Source of the DNA: Paraspadella gotoi
Taxonomy: Eukaryota > Chaetognatha
Direction: 5' to 3'
NCBI GenBank assembly: GCA_051294375.1
Contig: CM119265.1
Location: 25,862,767 to 25,926,766, forward strand
DNA length: 64,000 nucleotides
Under the pieces are notes generated by a model, which was given only the letters and a program-made list of their open reading frames with translations, did no database searches and was not told the DNA's origin. The position numbers were made by a program, and so were the translations under genes. Shown in pieces: positions 32,960 to 44,637 of this stretch; within the stretch, counting starts at the first letter, position 1; each line of letters opens with the position of its first letter.

Positions 32960-35176
32960 AATTTATTTCTTTATTCTCTTAACATCATTAACTTACTTTC
33001 CAGACTCAAAATCCCGCTGCAGCTGCTGCAGTTCCGACTGCATGTCCTGAAAGTCAGCCTCGTGCGCCTCCAGTTCCGCTAGATGAGATTCCATGAGTTG
33101 GCATCGGGTGGACAGCAGCTCTATTACCTTCTGATTGCTGTGGTTTTTCTTGGCGAGATCCTGGACGATTCAACAGTTTCTTTAAAAATATTATGAAACT
33201 TGTTCAACTAATATTTACTCTTTAATTCATAAATATGAAATATTCCCTCGTCTCGAAACAAACCTTCTCGACGTCCTCCTGCAATTGAATCTTCCTCCTC
33301 GCGTCCTTGAGCTTCTTGGCCAAATCGTCGTTCTCCTTGATGAGCTGCGTCGTCTTGTCCGACATCTTCGCCAGTTGGACGTTGATGGCGACGTTCTCCC
33401 TGATCGTCCGCTTGGTCGTGTCCGCCATCTGCTTGTTGGAGACTTTGCGAAACTCGGCCGCCACTTGGTTGACCCGTTGCACCATCTCTTTCTTCAATCT
33501 GGACCGAGAGAGAGGGAAGAAGGGAGGGACAAGTGGAGAAGAGAGAGGGAGAGAAAAGTTGAAGACGGGATAAGATGACGGTGTCAAGAGAGAAAATGGG
33601 ACAGAGAAAGCAAGAAATTCAGAAACGAAAGATGAAAAAAAGGCAAACCAAAAAGCAAAACACCTTCTAATCTTCCGCTAACCTGTCCTTGTCGATGACG
33701 TTCTTCCTCTCGAGCGAGTAGACCGTCTCTTTGAACTGCGTCTCCTTCTTGGCCACCTCGTCCTCCATGTCGGCGAACTTGTTCATCAACGAGTCCTTCT
33801 GCACCTTGAACTCCTCCAGCCCGGCGAGCTTCCCGCCTAGGAGGATGTTCTCCGAGGTAAGGTGCTCTTTCTTCTCTTGGAACTCGGCGCGGACAGAGGT
33901 CAGCTGCGACTCGGCCGATTCCTTCTCCGCCTCCTTGGCCTGTTGGAGGCCGCGGAGACGATCGGTTAAATCCGCCACCTCGTCGTCTGGAAATGTAAGG
34001 AGACAGTGGAGAAGGAGGAGAGAGAGAGAGAGAGAGAGAGTGATCAAGACTTTCCCCCAGCATCAACTCACTCTTCATGTCCAACTGTTTCTTTAAGTAC
34101 TGGACGATGTCCCGTTTGTCAACTTGGAGTTGGTCGTATTGTTTGTGAAACTCCTCGTTGGCCAGTTCGATCTCGTCGCATTTTCGTTGGTATCTGGAAC
34201 GGGATATTATTAATTAATTTTAAAAAATATTTTGTAATATACCCCGTGTCCGTTCGCGAGTTACACCAAAAAAATCTTTACTATACTTTAAATATTTAAT
34301 AAACATAATTCATAAGTATATGATTAGTTGGAGAACTACTTGACGTTTTTATGTATAATTTTCATTTCGTGTTTAATTCATTTACTATTCTTTATTTATT
34401 TTTTTATCTAACACAGTAAAATTGGCAAAAAAACACAATTTTAGGCGTGTTCTTGATTGAATTTTAAAAATATTTTATATCATAAGAAATCCCTATTAAT
34501 GTTCTAATCAATGGCGTATCTAAATTATCGTAAAGTTGAGTAATTTTTGAGTAATGATTTTATATTTATTTTTTTAATTGTAAATCTAAGTTTTCTTTAT
34601 ACAATTCGTTCAATTAAAAAAAAAATGCTGTCCTGAGCATGTTCTTGACTGTTTTGAATAATTATTTTATATCCTAAGGATTCCCAGATAATTCTTAATA
34701 TAATGGTGTAAATGAATTTTAATAATTTTAGGTATTTAATGAGTAATTAATTTAATCTTATGAAATTAAAATATAATAAACGTCAAGTACTTTGCTACAG
34801 AATGAGGAAAAAGAAATTTATAAATATTTATCTAATGAGAAATGGTACGCATTTTTTTGATGTCACTCGCGAACTGACAAGGGGTATTCGCTTCGCTCCA
34901 CCTGGCGAGTCGCTCTTCCAAGTCGCTGATCTGAATGAGAAAGAACTCCTTTGAAAGGGCGCTCAGATTTTCCCCCGCACCTCCGCCGCCGCCGCCGCCG
35001 CCGCCTTTCGCCGACGATGGTCCGCTGCCTCCCTAGAGGAATGAGAGGAAGAAGGCGTTACTGAGGATCGTGACTCATAGATTCAATTTCTGACTTGAAT
35101 CACAGATTCAACACTCTCACTGATTCAAGGGTCTCACCTTGCCCTTCCCGCTTCCCTTCTTTTTCTTCGGCGGCAT
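31110..35176 (-). CDS. CFAP157: Cilia- and flagella-associated protein 157 (coiled coil), ten coding exons, one apparent frameshift
   Basis: Coding exons, in transcript order: 35,176-35,138; 35,032-34,902; 34,194-34,072; 33,986-33,683; 33,498-33,264; 33,160-32,997; 32,619-32,469; 32,404-32,084; 31,913-31,653; 31,346-31,110. The predicted protein is about 654 aa; human CFAP157 is about 520. After a Lys-rich start (MPPKKKKGSGKGK) and a poly-Gly stretch comes the conserved 'FFLIQISDLEERLARYQRK' segment. Conserved 'LTSENILLGGKLAGLEEF' and 'DKDRLKKEMVQRVN' segments follow, then long heptad coiled coil. The family is a basal-body/axoneme protein needed for sperm flagella in mouse. Exon 3 has one A too many at about 34,139-34,141 (minus-strand AAA where AA is expected). 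Removing it restores family alignment and all exon phases, so I treat it as sequence error unless shown otherwise. The C-terminus is Pro/Arg-rich, ending in a 79-codon exon. Confidence 0.88.
32770..32960. repeat. Minisatellite plus CTTT microsatellite in a CFAP157 intron
   Basis: About five copies of a 19-20 base unit (ctttctttccttccattct) run directly into a (CTTT)n tract. They lie within the intron between the exons at 33,160-32,997 and 32,619-32,469. Confidence 0.85.
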
Positions 35177-36046
35177 GATGAACCGTCAAAAAGGCCGAGG
35201 GCAGCTGAAGGGCAAGCTACTTTGTATTTGGAGCGTAGTATTTGCCTTGCTTTTTTATTGTTATCTTAACGACACTGGCAATCGGCAAATACCTAAAACG
35301 AAAGAAGGTACATTGAAAGAGGTACAAAAGTGATTTTAATAATTAGTTTAATAATTTTATTTTTATGAAGTTAATTTATTATTAATTTAATGATTAATAA
35401 TTCTAATTAGAGAAACTTACCCATCGTTTGGCTACTATTCGTGGCAAAAGTTGCGATCGGAAAATCTATTTAAAGGAAATCGAGGAAAAATAAAGTAAAT
35501 TTTGTACGTAAGTCAACGGATTATAATAACGGAAAGCTAAGGCTCACCTGAACATAGAACCATTTCCTCTATAAATAGAGTATTTCACATTTTTCGAGCA
35601 CATGTAACATAGTAATAAGGTATTATTCGCGGCAAAAACTACAGAAAACAAAACCTTTTCGGCTGAGGGTAGTTTGAAAGTTTCTTAGATACCGCGATGC
35701 GCAATCCTTATCAACCGACTTTTGTTTGCAAATCATCCTTGAATCTTCGGTAGAGGGATAAGATAAAAACTTTTTTATTATTATTATTACTAATACTAAT
35801 ACAGAATTACATACTAAATACCGATCATTATTTTTTTCGTCGAAATTATTATTTAAAAAAAAACAAGGGCAATTCAATTCTTAGTCGCGGAGAGTTTTCG
35901 TGTTTAAGTAGGGGTTGCCGTACTCTATGGGGTGACTGGTGAGTCAAAAATTTAGAGTGAGTACATGCTCAAACAAAAATTTATACATTTTCAAGTATAC
36001 TTTCAATGGACAAAAAATTTCTTATATGGCTCTATACAAAAAAAGT

Positions 36047-37186
36047 GCCATCTCTGAAACCTATAAAATCTTAAAGTATACCCATGAGACACTTAATGTG
36101 GTAGGTCAGTAAAATTCGATAAAGGCAGGATTTTTTTTAAATGCTGATTAGAATTTGTTTATAAAAATTTTTAAATACTTTAGTGAGTATGCTTACAATT
36201 TGAATGTTTATATGTTTATCAATATTTACAAAGTATAAGCTTTAATTTAAAACCTCTCCCAACTTTCTATTACTTTTCATTATTGAAATATAAATAAAAT
36301 TCTTTTTTTCAAAAAGATTAATCAATTAGTACCTTTGAACAGATTATTTTTTAAAAATAATAATACAAATATTTTCAAAATGCAGTTTTACTTATTAGGC
36401 TTCAAAATAAGTTTTTTTTTAAATTAATAATATTTTTAATATAAAAAATTTTAAAAATTAAAAAAATATTTAAAAAAATATTAAAATATACTCTAATTAA
36501 ATATTAAAAGTTAAAGCATTATGTTTGTTAATATTTTTATACATTAATAATATATATCAAATATTCAGTGAGCTATTATTATAATATAATTTTATAAATA
36601 ATTTTTTTTTGATAAGTAATAAAACATATAATTACTTTTAAAAGCTGGATATGATTTTGAATTAAAGTGCTCAGCTAATATTTATCTGTTATTTTATTTG
36701 AGATTAAGTTTTAATTAAATATCACATTTAAAAAAAAAATAAAATTAATTATTTGTATTATTTTTTTATATTATATATATTCATTTTTTTAGAAATTTGT
36801 TTTAAGGCCTAATAAGTAGAACTGCATTTTGCGAATATATTTGTACTTTTATTTTTAAGAAATAATCTGTTTGAAAGAACTGATTGATTAATAATTTTGA
36901 AAAAAAAATCTAATTTTTACTTATAAATCAATAACGAAAAGTAATAGAAAGTTGGGAGAGGTCTCAAATTAAAGCTTATGCTCTGTAAATAATGATAGAT
37001 GTATAGACATTAAAATTGTAAGCATATTCACTTAACTACTTAAAAATTGTTATAAAAAATTTTTAAAAACTTTAATTAGCATTTAAAAAAAAACCTGCCT
37101 TTATCAAATTTTACTGACCTACTACATTAAGTATCTCATGGGTGTACTTTAAGATTTTATAGGTTTCAGAGATGGCACTTTTTTGT
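36047..37186. mobile_element. Long palindromic foldback element (about 1.14 kb)
   Basis: The left half, beginning 'aaaaaaagtgccatctctga', is the reverse complement of the right half ending 'tcagagatggcacttttttg' across nearly the whole length. Matched inner landmarks include 'taggtcagtaaaattcg'/'aaattttactgaccta', 'cccaactttctattactttt'/'aaaagtaatagaaagttggg' and 'tgcagttttacttattaggc'/'gcctaataagtagaactgca'. The centre is an AT-rich stretch near 36,600. No open frame of note is present. It is inserted inside a family 1 repeat. Confidence 0.8.
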
Positions 37187-37284
37187 TTCTTTCATATCCT
37201 CTCTGCCCTACCGTGTATAGATAGGAAGGGCCAAAAATTTTTTTAGAAATGTAAAATTTTAAGACCAGATTTAGAAAGCTTGTA

Positions 37285-37556
37285 GTGATGGACACAACTT
37301 CCTTTCATCAGCGCCGTAATATCGCACTGGGTTAATGCTTTATCTCTGAGCCCAATGGTCACGGATTTTAGCCCTGTTTGGAACAGTCCTTGCAAAAAGA
37401 GTGACAGGCCGTTTAAACCACCGGTAGCAACCCTACTATACCGCCGGATCCGAAGTTCCGGAATGAAGGTAACTGACGAAAAAATCTGTCAGACCCACTG
37501 TGGGGGTTATCCACATTCAGAGAGGCATAGCGACCCTCTCCCCTATCGGTCACTTC
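37285..37556 (+). mobile_element. SINE-like insertion with tRNA-type promoter boxes
   Basis: This block of about 272 bases interrupts a family 1 repeat between 'aaagcttgta' and 'caagctgta', a probable target-site duplication of AAGCTTGTA type. Inside is an A-box-like 'tatcgcactgg' at 37,320-37,330 (one mismatch to the TRGCNNANNGG consensus). A weaker B-box-like region follows about 40 bases later. It is GC-richer than its surroundings and has no long frame. Confidence 0.5.
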
Positions 37557-38446
37557 AAGCTGTAAAAAATTTGTTTCTACAAAGTACAATTCTTTTTAAA
37601 TATTTTAAATTTTTTATGGTAAGTAGTTTAAAAATAAAAAAAACTGTAAAAAAATCATCATCATTATCTTTCAATAATTTTATCATTTTTTTTAGATTTT
37701 TACTGAGAGAACGTAAAAATTTTTAAAAGCTGTAATTATATTTCTTGTCTAACTTTTTATGCTCTATTATTCTCTATATAGTAATATAATAATTTTAATT
37801 AGGCAAGTACCCTCAGAAGAAAGCATTTTTGACAAAAAAATATTTTAATACTATAATCTATGCTAATGATAGATTATTTTAACGCTGGACAGTGGACATT
37901 AGCATTTAATTTTCATCGGCAATGGCTAGTTTAAGTCACTTTTTAATCGCTCGGTCTCTTGGTCTGTCCCACTAAAATATTTATATTAAAACTTGGTAAA
38001 AAGGTTACAAGTTATGTAACAAAATATACTCAAATAAAAATTATGATAAATAAATGAATATGATTACTTGACCAAAAATTTTATATAATACATTTATAGA
38101 TTTATATTTTTATTATAATATATTATAGATTTATTTTATTATTTATTACTTGGCAGAAAGGTTTGAAAAATCATGTGACACAATTTGTATGATGAAATGT
38201 TAAATTCACTTAAAAAAAGTAAATAGGAATTAAACCATTAATCCATTATGGGTAACTTTACTATTCGACGTCCGGTCGGTGCTATATTAATCCATTTAAT
38301 TTTGTTTTCCCTCTAGCGTAGAGTCTCAGTTTGCGCAATAATATACATTATTTTTTGTTCAGTAATACAAATTTTATAATTTTATAATAAATAACAATTG
38401 TTTTAAATTTATTTTAATTGCTATTTTTATGTTTCAGGTAGAAGAT

Positions 38447-38715
38447 GAATTGTTTGTTTACGTACCAGTTTTATAAAGAAACAAATTTTGGACATGTTTC
38501 AGCTTCAATGTAAGCCTTCATCAGCGCAAAAACGAAATGATTTGTGAAACAAATATTTTTACTGACTCTTTCTCTCTTTTTCTCTCTCTTCAAACTTTTC
38601 ACAAAGTCTGTGAAAATATTTTTTTTACAAATTTATATCGTTTTTGCTCTGATTGAAGCCGAAAAATGTCCAAAATTTACGTTTCTTAATAAAATTCGTT
38701 GAATGTAAACAAACA
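38447..38715. mobile_element. Short foldback (MITE-like) element
   Basis: The arms are 'tgtttgtttacgtaccag...aaagaaacaaattttggaca...' and their imperfect complement '...tgtccaaaatttacgtttct...aatgtaaacaaaca'. They enclose a CT-rich loop at about 38,560-38,600. There is no coding capacity. Confidence 0.65.
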
Positions 38716-39016
38716 AAAAAACAATATTTTTCTGTTATATATTTTAAACGGTTTTCAATTGGAATAAGGTTGGTTTGGGATTAGGGGTGGTTAGGGTTAG
38801 AGGTGGTTAAGAATTTATAATATAAAGTTTTTTTCCCTTACCAGTGTCTTTTTCTTATTTTTACGTAGAAAGATTTCTATACACGTCGCTCATAAGAAGC
38901 AAAAAAAAATAACCGACCGCAAAATCCCGGTCAGCGAATGTAAAAATAAGTCAATAAAAGTAAAAGAATTAGGCAAAAGCCTAACTTCTGTATTTGATAT
39001 GTAACGGGTTTAAAAT

Positions 39017-40357
39017 TTACAATGAAGCTACAATTTTTGAGATAATAAATTCTACAATATGACCCAGCCAGCGACCCAATACCAACCCAGTGCCGGACAA
39101 CTTAAGAGCTAATCCAGGATTAAATCCATTCTCATAGCAACTGTACGAAATATATTCGAAAATAAGTGGTGCAAAAAAACCATCACTAAAACCTAACATA
39201 AATGCTATCACACCATTTACTGAGTCGTTGTAAAAATAAATAGCTATTTGTCTTATTTTCGGTCGGTAGTTGCAATAGATAAGAATAGGGATCAATACAA
39301 CTCTAAAACAAACAGGTATCCAAACTATTTTTGGACTAGTCTTCACTTTAAGGGTAAGCAGGCTTCCTAACAGCAGCGAAACGCCACCATTCAATTTTAT
39401 GACAAGGTCTATGTACAACTTGGGGAAGTTACACATAATTAGAGGCTCTATAGCTTTTTGAATATTGAAACAGCAAGACGATACGAAAGCCAACATCAGC
39501 AATGACAATTGTAAGTGTAATGTTTCCACAAAAATATCCTTTATTTGTGTTTTCTTTTTAGTGTTATCCAAAGTTGGAAATATTTTTATGCGGTGGTAAT
39601 ATCGGTAATTTCGGTTAAATGTTAGAGAGGAATAGCCAACCCAACAAACGCAATTTATAATCACATTTGCTAAACAGGACGCTAATGCCCATGATCTCAA
39701 TTCAAAAATATTATACTTCTGTTGATAACCCACGTTTAATTTTGATAATATTGTAACTAAAGATGCAATGATAAGACTTATTGCAAAACCAATAAAAACC
39801 GCAACTTCATTTCCTGGAAAATTCCCAACAAAATCGAAGATAATTAATGTCAAGAAGGTTTCAAGAGCCCGCACGCATGAAACGCAGAGGACAAGGATCC
39901 AAAAGGCCGATTCTGGCCAAGTACGACTGTCGCTAACGGTGACGATACAAAAGACCAAGTTCATAAAAACAATAACCGCCTGTGTATATACAATCTTGTG
40001 GTGAATATTTTTATTGTATACGGCCAAGAGGCAGATTAAGCTCGAAATTATTTCAGCCGCGGCGACCATCACACTCAAGAGAAGCTGGTAATGGTGGAAA
40101 TAAAAATTCAATCTCGAAGCATCCCGCGTCACATTGAGCACGGCCCCAGAAATGTGTTTCTGCAATCTTATCGCTTCCGGCATTGAAAACATAAAAAGGA
40201 TGCCCGAGGTACAACTTCCCACGATAGCGATAATAATAGAAAAACATGTAAAGTTGAAGATATTCCTCTTCTCCAAAGACTCTTTCTTATCTCCAATCGT
40301 GTTTTTCCGCGCCAAGGCCAAACTCGCAGCCGAAGAATGGCTGCTTAAGACCTCCAT
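39017..40357 (-). CDS. Equilibrative nucleoside transporter-like protein (SLC29/ENT), single exon
   Basis: A 446-aa multi-pass membrane protein with about 10-11 hydrophobic segments, in the size range of the ENT family. The C-terminal part carries the family pattern most clearly: 'FRVVLIPILIYCNYRP' resembles the ENT 'R-x-x-F-x-P-x-x-x-x-C-N-x-x-P' motif. It is followed by 'GFSDGFFAPLIFEY', like the conserved S-N/D-G-Y segment, and a last helix with Gly-Arg. The N-terminal half is diverged, with an unusually short N-terminal tail. ENTs move nucleosides and bases down their gradient. The whole frame is uninterrupted, unlike the multi-exon neighbours, so it may be retroposed or have lost its introns. 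The substrate cannot be read from sequence. Confidence 0.72.
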   Translation of the reverse strand: MEVLSSHSSAASLALARKNTIGDKKESLEKRNIFNFTCFSIIIAIVGSCTSGILFMFSMPEAIRLQKHISGAVLNVTRDASRLNFYFHHYQLLLSVMVAAAEIISSLICLLAVYNKNIHHKIVYTQAVIVFMNLVFCIVTVSDSRTWPESAFWILVLCVSCVRALETFLTLIIFDFVGNFPGNEVAVFIGFAISLIIASLVTILSKLNVGYQQKYNIFELRSWALASCLANVIINCVCWVGYSSLTFNRNYRYYHRIKIFPTLDNTKKKTQIKDIFVETLHLQLSLLMLAFVSSCCFNIQKAIEPLIMCNFPKLYIDLVIKLNGGVSLLLGSLLTLKVKTSPKIVWIPVCFRVVLIPILIYCNYRPKIRQIAIYFYNDSVNGVIAFMLGFSDGFFAPLIFEYISYSCYENGFNPGLALKLSGTGLVLGRWLGHIVEFIISKIVASL

Positions 40358-40625
40358 GAGTTTTAAATTCAGACGATCGTAACTTCGTGTTCAAAGGCTC
40401 ATTACTTACTACTCCGGGATTTCAAATACAGCGATACTAGCTAAAAGGTGAAACAAAAGTAAGACATCTCGCTGAGAAATTTGACTGATTTTAAAATGAA
40501 TTAGTAGAGGTGGAAATTCAAAGTTTAATCTGGGCCGACTTCATTCATCCAAGTGACAATGACTTAGCGGACCGTCTCCATCTCAACAGTTTCGAGTTAA
40601 ATCTCGACGACCTCCCGCTAGTCCA

Positions 40626-43600
40626 GCTAAGAGATTCCATAACCGTTAAAAATTAACCGTTAATAACGGTAAAATTTTTTTAAACTTAACCGTTAATTTT
40701 TTTATTTTAACTAGCGGTAGCCGACCAAATTCAAATTTTAATGGGAACAGCATTAAACTAATCCATTATTGGTATTAATTATTGTGTTAAAATATTTTTT
40801 TGCAAAAATGTTCCGAACCATTCGCTAATTAATATTATTATATTGCTGTATAATGTCAAAAATTTTTTTTTGATATTTTAAGTTTTTTTAATTGATTCTG
40901 ATAGAGCTTAAAAAGTTAAGCAAAAAATATAATTACAACTTTTTAGGATTTTGATGTTTTATTACTAAAAATTAGTAAAAACTGCTAAAATCATCGGATG
41001 ATGATGATGATGATTTGTTAAGGTTTTTCTCAATTTTAACCCACTTATCATCAAAATATTGAAAAAAGAATTATACTTTGCGTAGATAACATTTCATAAG
41101 TAGGGGGAACCTAACTCAGTAAGGTGGTTAAGAAATTTGAATTAAGCACCTGCTCAAACGAAAATTTAATCATTTTTAAAAAAAATTGAATAGACAAAAA
41201 ATTTTAATGTTATTCCATACTCCATATATTAATTTTTTAATATTTATTTATAAATAGGAAAGGCTAAAATTTTTTTTAGGATTTTATGATTTTTAAGATC
41301 CGATTCAGGTAGCTTGCAAAAAGTTGTTTACACAAAGTATAATTCTTTTTTTGATATTTTGATCATAAGTGGGTGAAAAATATGAAAAACTATTTATAAT
41401 AATCATCATCATCATCTTTCGATAATTTTATTACTTTTTCTTAATTTTGACCTAGAAAACATAAAAATTTTTGAAAGTAGTAGTTATATTTTTTATTTAA
41501 CTTTTTATGCTCTATCAGAATCCAACAAAAAAGTTAAGATTGATTAAAAAATTTTTTTATCATTATATAATAATATTGTAATTTTGATAACAACAATAAA
41601 AGCATTAAAATCAAACATTTTTTAAAAAATTCTTTTTTTACCTGAAAGTAGACTTCAAGACTAAAGTTTTGAACCCCCGCCCCTATTGAATTTAATTTCA
41701 TAGTAGATTTCTATCATAAGCTATTTGAATCTGCTTTTAAAAATAAAAAATTCAAAAAAATTTTTTTGACATTTCCTATCTATAAATAAATATTAAAAAA
41801 ATAATTACTAATGCTTCTTGCCATTTTAGAAAATTTTGCTCCATTGAAAGTTTTCTCAGAAATGTATGAAGTTTCATTCCCAAATTAAACTTATGACCCA
41901 CCCCATTATGTTTCGCCTCTGTTATTTTCTGTCCTTTTCACTCCTATTTTTTGACCGTACTTAAGTTATCCTCACGCGTTCGGCCAAATTATTTACTTGG
42001 TATTTCGTCGGTCTTTTGTCATTCTTTTGTCGATCTCCAAGTAGTAATTTGGCGAAACTCATGACTTTCAAAAAGTAGCATCGCCCGTCCTGAACTCGAG
42101 TTTTACGGGATTTTGATATAATATAAAATACAAGATTCTAAATCTTCATCTCTACCGTGAAGGAAAAAGAAAGTGTCGCGGTTACTTTCCAGTTATTTTT
42201 TGGCATTTTAATGTAAGAATCGAAAAATAAAATTTAGATATTAAAAAACTTTGGCCTTTTGTGATTCATATAAGCTGTATCTCATTTATGTATGACAAAA
42301 AATACAGGAGTTCCATGTAAAAGAAAATACGTTGTCCAAAAAAATGCTTCCTTCATTTTTATCTTTTTTATATCTATACTTTTTATTTATACTCATTTCT
42401 GGTTCTTTTTTATTACTTTTTGAGTTTAACCAATACTATTAAAAATCCCTGCGTTTTCTCAATCTCATGTCAAATGGTTATTGCATTATCTCCATATGAA
42501 TTAAGATTCATCCCTGAATCTATCCTAATGTCAAAAAAAGAGCAATATTAAAAATACATTGATGCTGTAAATATTACAGAATATTATTTTTAAATTATAA
42601 AGTATCAATAAAAGTTATAAGGTTCCGGGTAACCTTTCTGTAAGCAAAGTTATCATTTTTATTTACGTTTGGATGTATTATCAGAAACAAGTATCAACAA
42701 GTCCTAAAATAAAAAAATAAAGATTTTGTTGAAGTGAAAGACAATGAATTATCACATTATGCAGAAACAACTCAAGCCTGGTTTACTTTAAAGAAAATCA
42801 ATCTTTTTCACTGCTTGCTAAGGACCATTTTTTGCCCCAAATCTGATAAAAAATATCATGTCAGAGATATAATTTTAATAATAATATGAATAGTTCTCTT
42901 AATCAAAAAGAAGTGAAAACAGTTAGAGACAACCTCTTTTGGAAGTATTTGAATTCATTGAATAATTTAATGCTGTTGAAAAATAATCCTTTTATTCAAT
43001 CTTAAGGAGGTCATATTTCCTATTAAAACTTATTTATTAGCCAAAAAAATATATTTGACAATAAAATTAACTGGCTTTTCCAAACCGCGACACTTTTTTT
43101 TCCCATCATGGTACTTTTCATTCATCATTTACTAAATATTCAGCGGAAAAGATTTATGTACGTCACACCGGAACGCTTCATATCGCGAGCGTGGTTATTT
43201 TTAAATTTTTTTGTATTGGCCTGCCATGAATGACTATTAAAAATTTAATTTGTAAACTTAAAAGATATTATTTTCATTGAAAATCAGTGTGCAACTAGCA
43301 ATCTTGACAAACAGACCATATCCTTAAATTTTTGTTGGCTGAGATTAGTAAAAAGAAGATCAATTAAAGTTTTTAAAAATGAGGTTGTTTTTACGCAACA
43401 GGTGAACAAGCACCACATTTAAAAAAAATATATTCTGCACTACTTACTTTATCTCAGTCTAAGCAGAGAAGTGCAAAAGGAAATTTTATCTCTTAACTCA
43501 AAACTAACTGTTGACGCTTTTTAAAGATAACTATTAAATTTTAAGAAAGAAGCTCATTATCGCTATCATTGATATTTTTATTATAATTCAGTGTCTTCCT

Positions 43601-43727
43601 TTGCTTTATTAGTGCATCCTATATATGTATTTATATTATCAAATATTCTAAGTCACTAAATTAATTAAATTAAAAGTCGATTTTTAACGGTTAACCGAAG
43701 TTGTAGAAAAATTAACGGTTAAGGAAA
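40626..43727. mobile_element. Candidate degenerate DNA transposon (8-bp duplicated flanks)
   Basis: The flanks carry the same eight bases, ctagtcca, at 40,618-40,625 and 43,728-43,735. Just inside are inverted 'ccataaccgttaaaaattaa' and '...aaaaattaacggttaagg' ends. An 8-bp target duplication is what hAT elements make. I could not find a readable transposase inside, so this is an inference from the ends only. An additional inverted pair, gaccgtctc/gagacggtc, lies slightly farther out (40,570 and 43,752) and makes the exact border uncertain. Confidence 0.35.
40840..41690. repeat. AT-rich palindromic dispersed repeat, family 2
   Basis: The left half (about 40,840-41,090) is an imperfect reverse complement of about 41,320-41,600. 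Landmarks are 'ttctgatagagcttaaaaag'/'aactttttatgctctatcag' and 'aatcatcggatgatgatgat'/'atcatcatcatctttcgat'. The segment from 41,130 on matches 59,711-60,220 ('ttaagaaatttgaattaagc', 'cctgctcaaacgaaaattt', 'ggtagcttgcaaaaa'). It shares 'tgctcaaacgaaaatt' with family 1, so the families may be related. Confidence 0.65.
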
Positions 43728-44637
43728 CTAGTCCAACTTAATAGGTAAATAGAGACGGTCAGATGCCCAGTTCACAACAGCTAGCTTCACTTTTGAAAAT
43801 TGAAATAAATAAGAAAAATGGGATCGTCTAAAGTTTCATTCTCGTATCCAATATGGACGAAATCAACCATGGCAAATCCTTTTCTATAATTTCCTTAAGA
43901 TGTACAAAGTAGTAAAAAGAAACATAGCAATTGTTAAGGATTATACAGTAGTAACAAAAAAAATACTACTTTGAATAGATGCTATTCAAAGAATACATGC
44001 AAACTAAAATTTTGTAATATACAATTTGGAAATATGTACACACGTTTATAAGTTAACTGTCAAAGTGCAAAACTCGAATTTTTAAAGACCCCAGCGTTTC
44101 GAAATGGAAGACTTATGTTTAATTGCCCCATAATCGATAAATTTGTTTGATATTGTTTCATATAAAGTGCTTATCATGATCATAAGTTCAGCATTTAATG
44201 CCGAAACTAGATTATATTTAAAAAATCAACGTTGCGTATTAGTTAAATACTAATGATTAGCGGCAAAACTATGAAAAATATCAAGTGTAAAATTGAGATT
44301 TCTATAACACTAAAAGAAATAAAATCGCAAAAGAAATCTACATCTAGCGGTGGTTCTGGCGTCGGACGTCAAGCTTCGCGTTTTCGCAGAAGAAACTGGC
44401 GGTGAGAAAAAAAAAAGCCGTGTGGAAGAATACCGACAGGCGGCTTTCCTTCGCAAAATATAATATAGTTTTATATATTATATTTCTAACAAATTTAAAA
44501 GGTATAATTTAGTTTTATGTAATATATTCATATCTCTCTTATTTGTGGGAAATAAAATGCGAAATGTAGCGATTGTAAGAGTGAGGATTGAGACATACAT
44601 AAGCTTGCTCTCTTTCTTTCTTTCTCTCTCTCTCTCT

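Larger units (their letters stand above)
35908..37915 (+). repeat. Dispersed AT-rich repeat, family 1, split by two later insertions
   Basis: Its parts align with the intact copy at 30,175-30,655: 35,908-36,046 (start to 'tatatggctctata'), about 37,205-37,284 ('aggaagggccaaaaa...aagaccagattt'), and 37,557-37,915 ('ctacaaagtacaattc' to 'gacattagcatt'). The gaps correspond exactly to the two inserted elements described separately. This gives a relative order of insertion. Confidence 0.7.
35177..39016. other. Intergenic region made largely of nested repeats
   Basis: Upstream of the CFAP157 start I see nothing specific from 35,177 to about 35,900. A family 1 dispersed repeat then occupies 35,908-37,915, interrupted by a 1.1 kb palindrome and a SINE-like element. 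A foldback element lies at 38,447-38,715. The stretch 38,760-38,810 has 'ggttagggttagaggtgg', which resembles degenerate telomere-type repeat but is too short to call. Confidence 0.6.
40358..44637. other. Long AT-rich intergenic region with transposon remnants, no gene
   Basis: It contains a palindromic AT-rich repeat (about 40,840-41,690) and a candidate transposon bounded by inverted 'aaccgttaa'-type termini at about 40,626-43,727. No reading frame of note is present. A stem-like 'aaagccgtgtgg...cggcttt' lies at about 44,416-44,448, near the 3' end of the following minus-strand gene. Confidence 0.55.

Noticed and set aside
38760-38810. Interstitial telomere repeat (ttaggg-like)
   Set aside because: Only one exact ttaggg unit surrounded by variants; too short.
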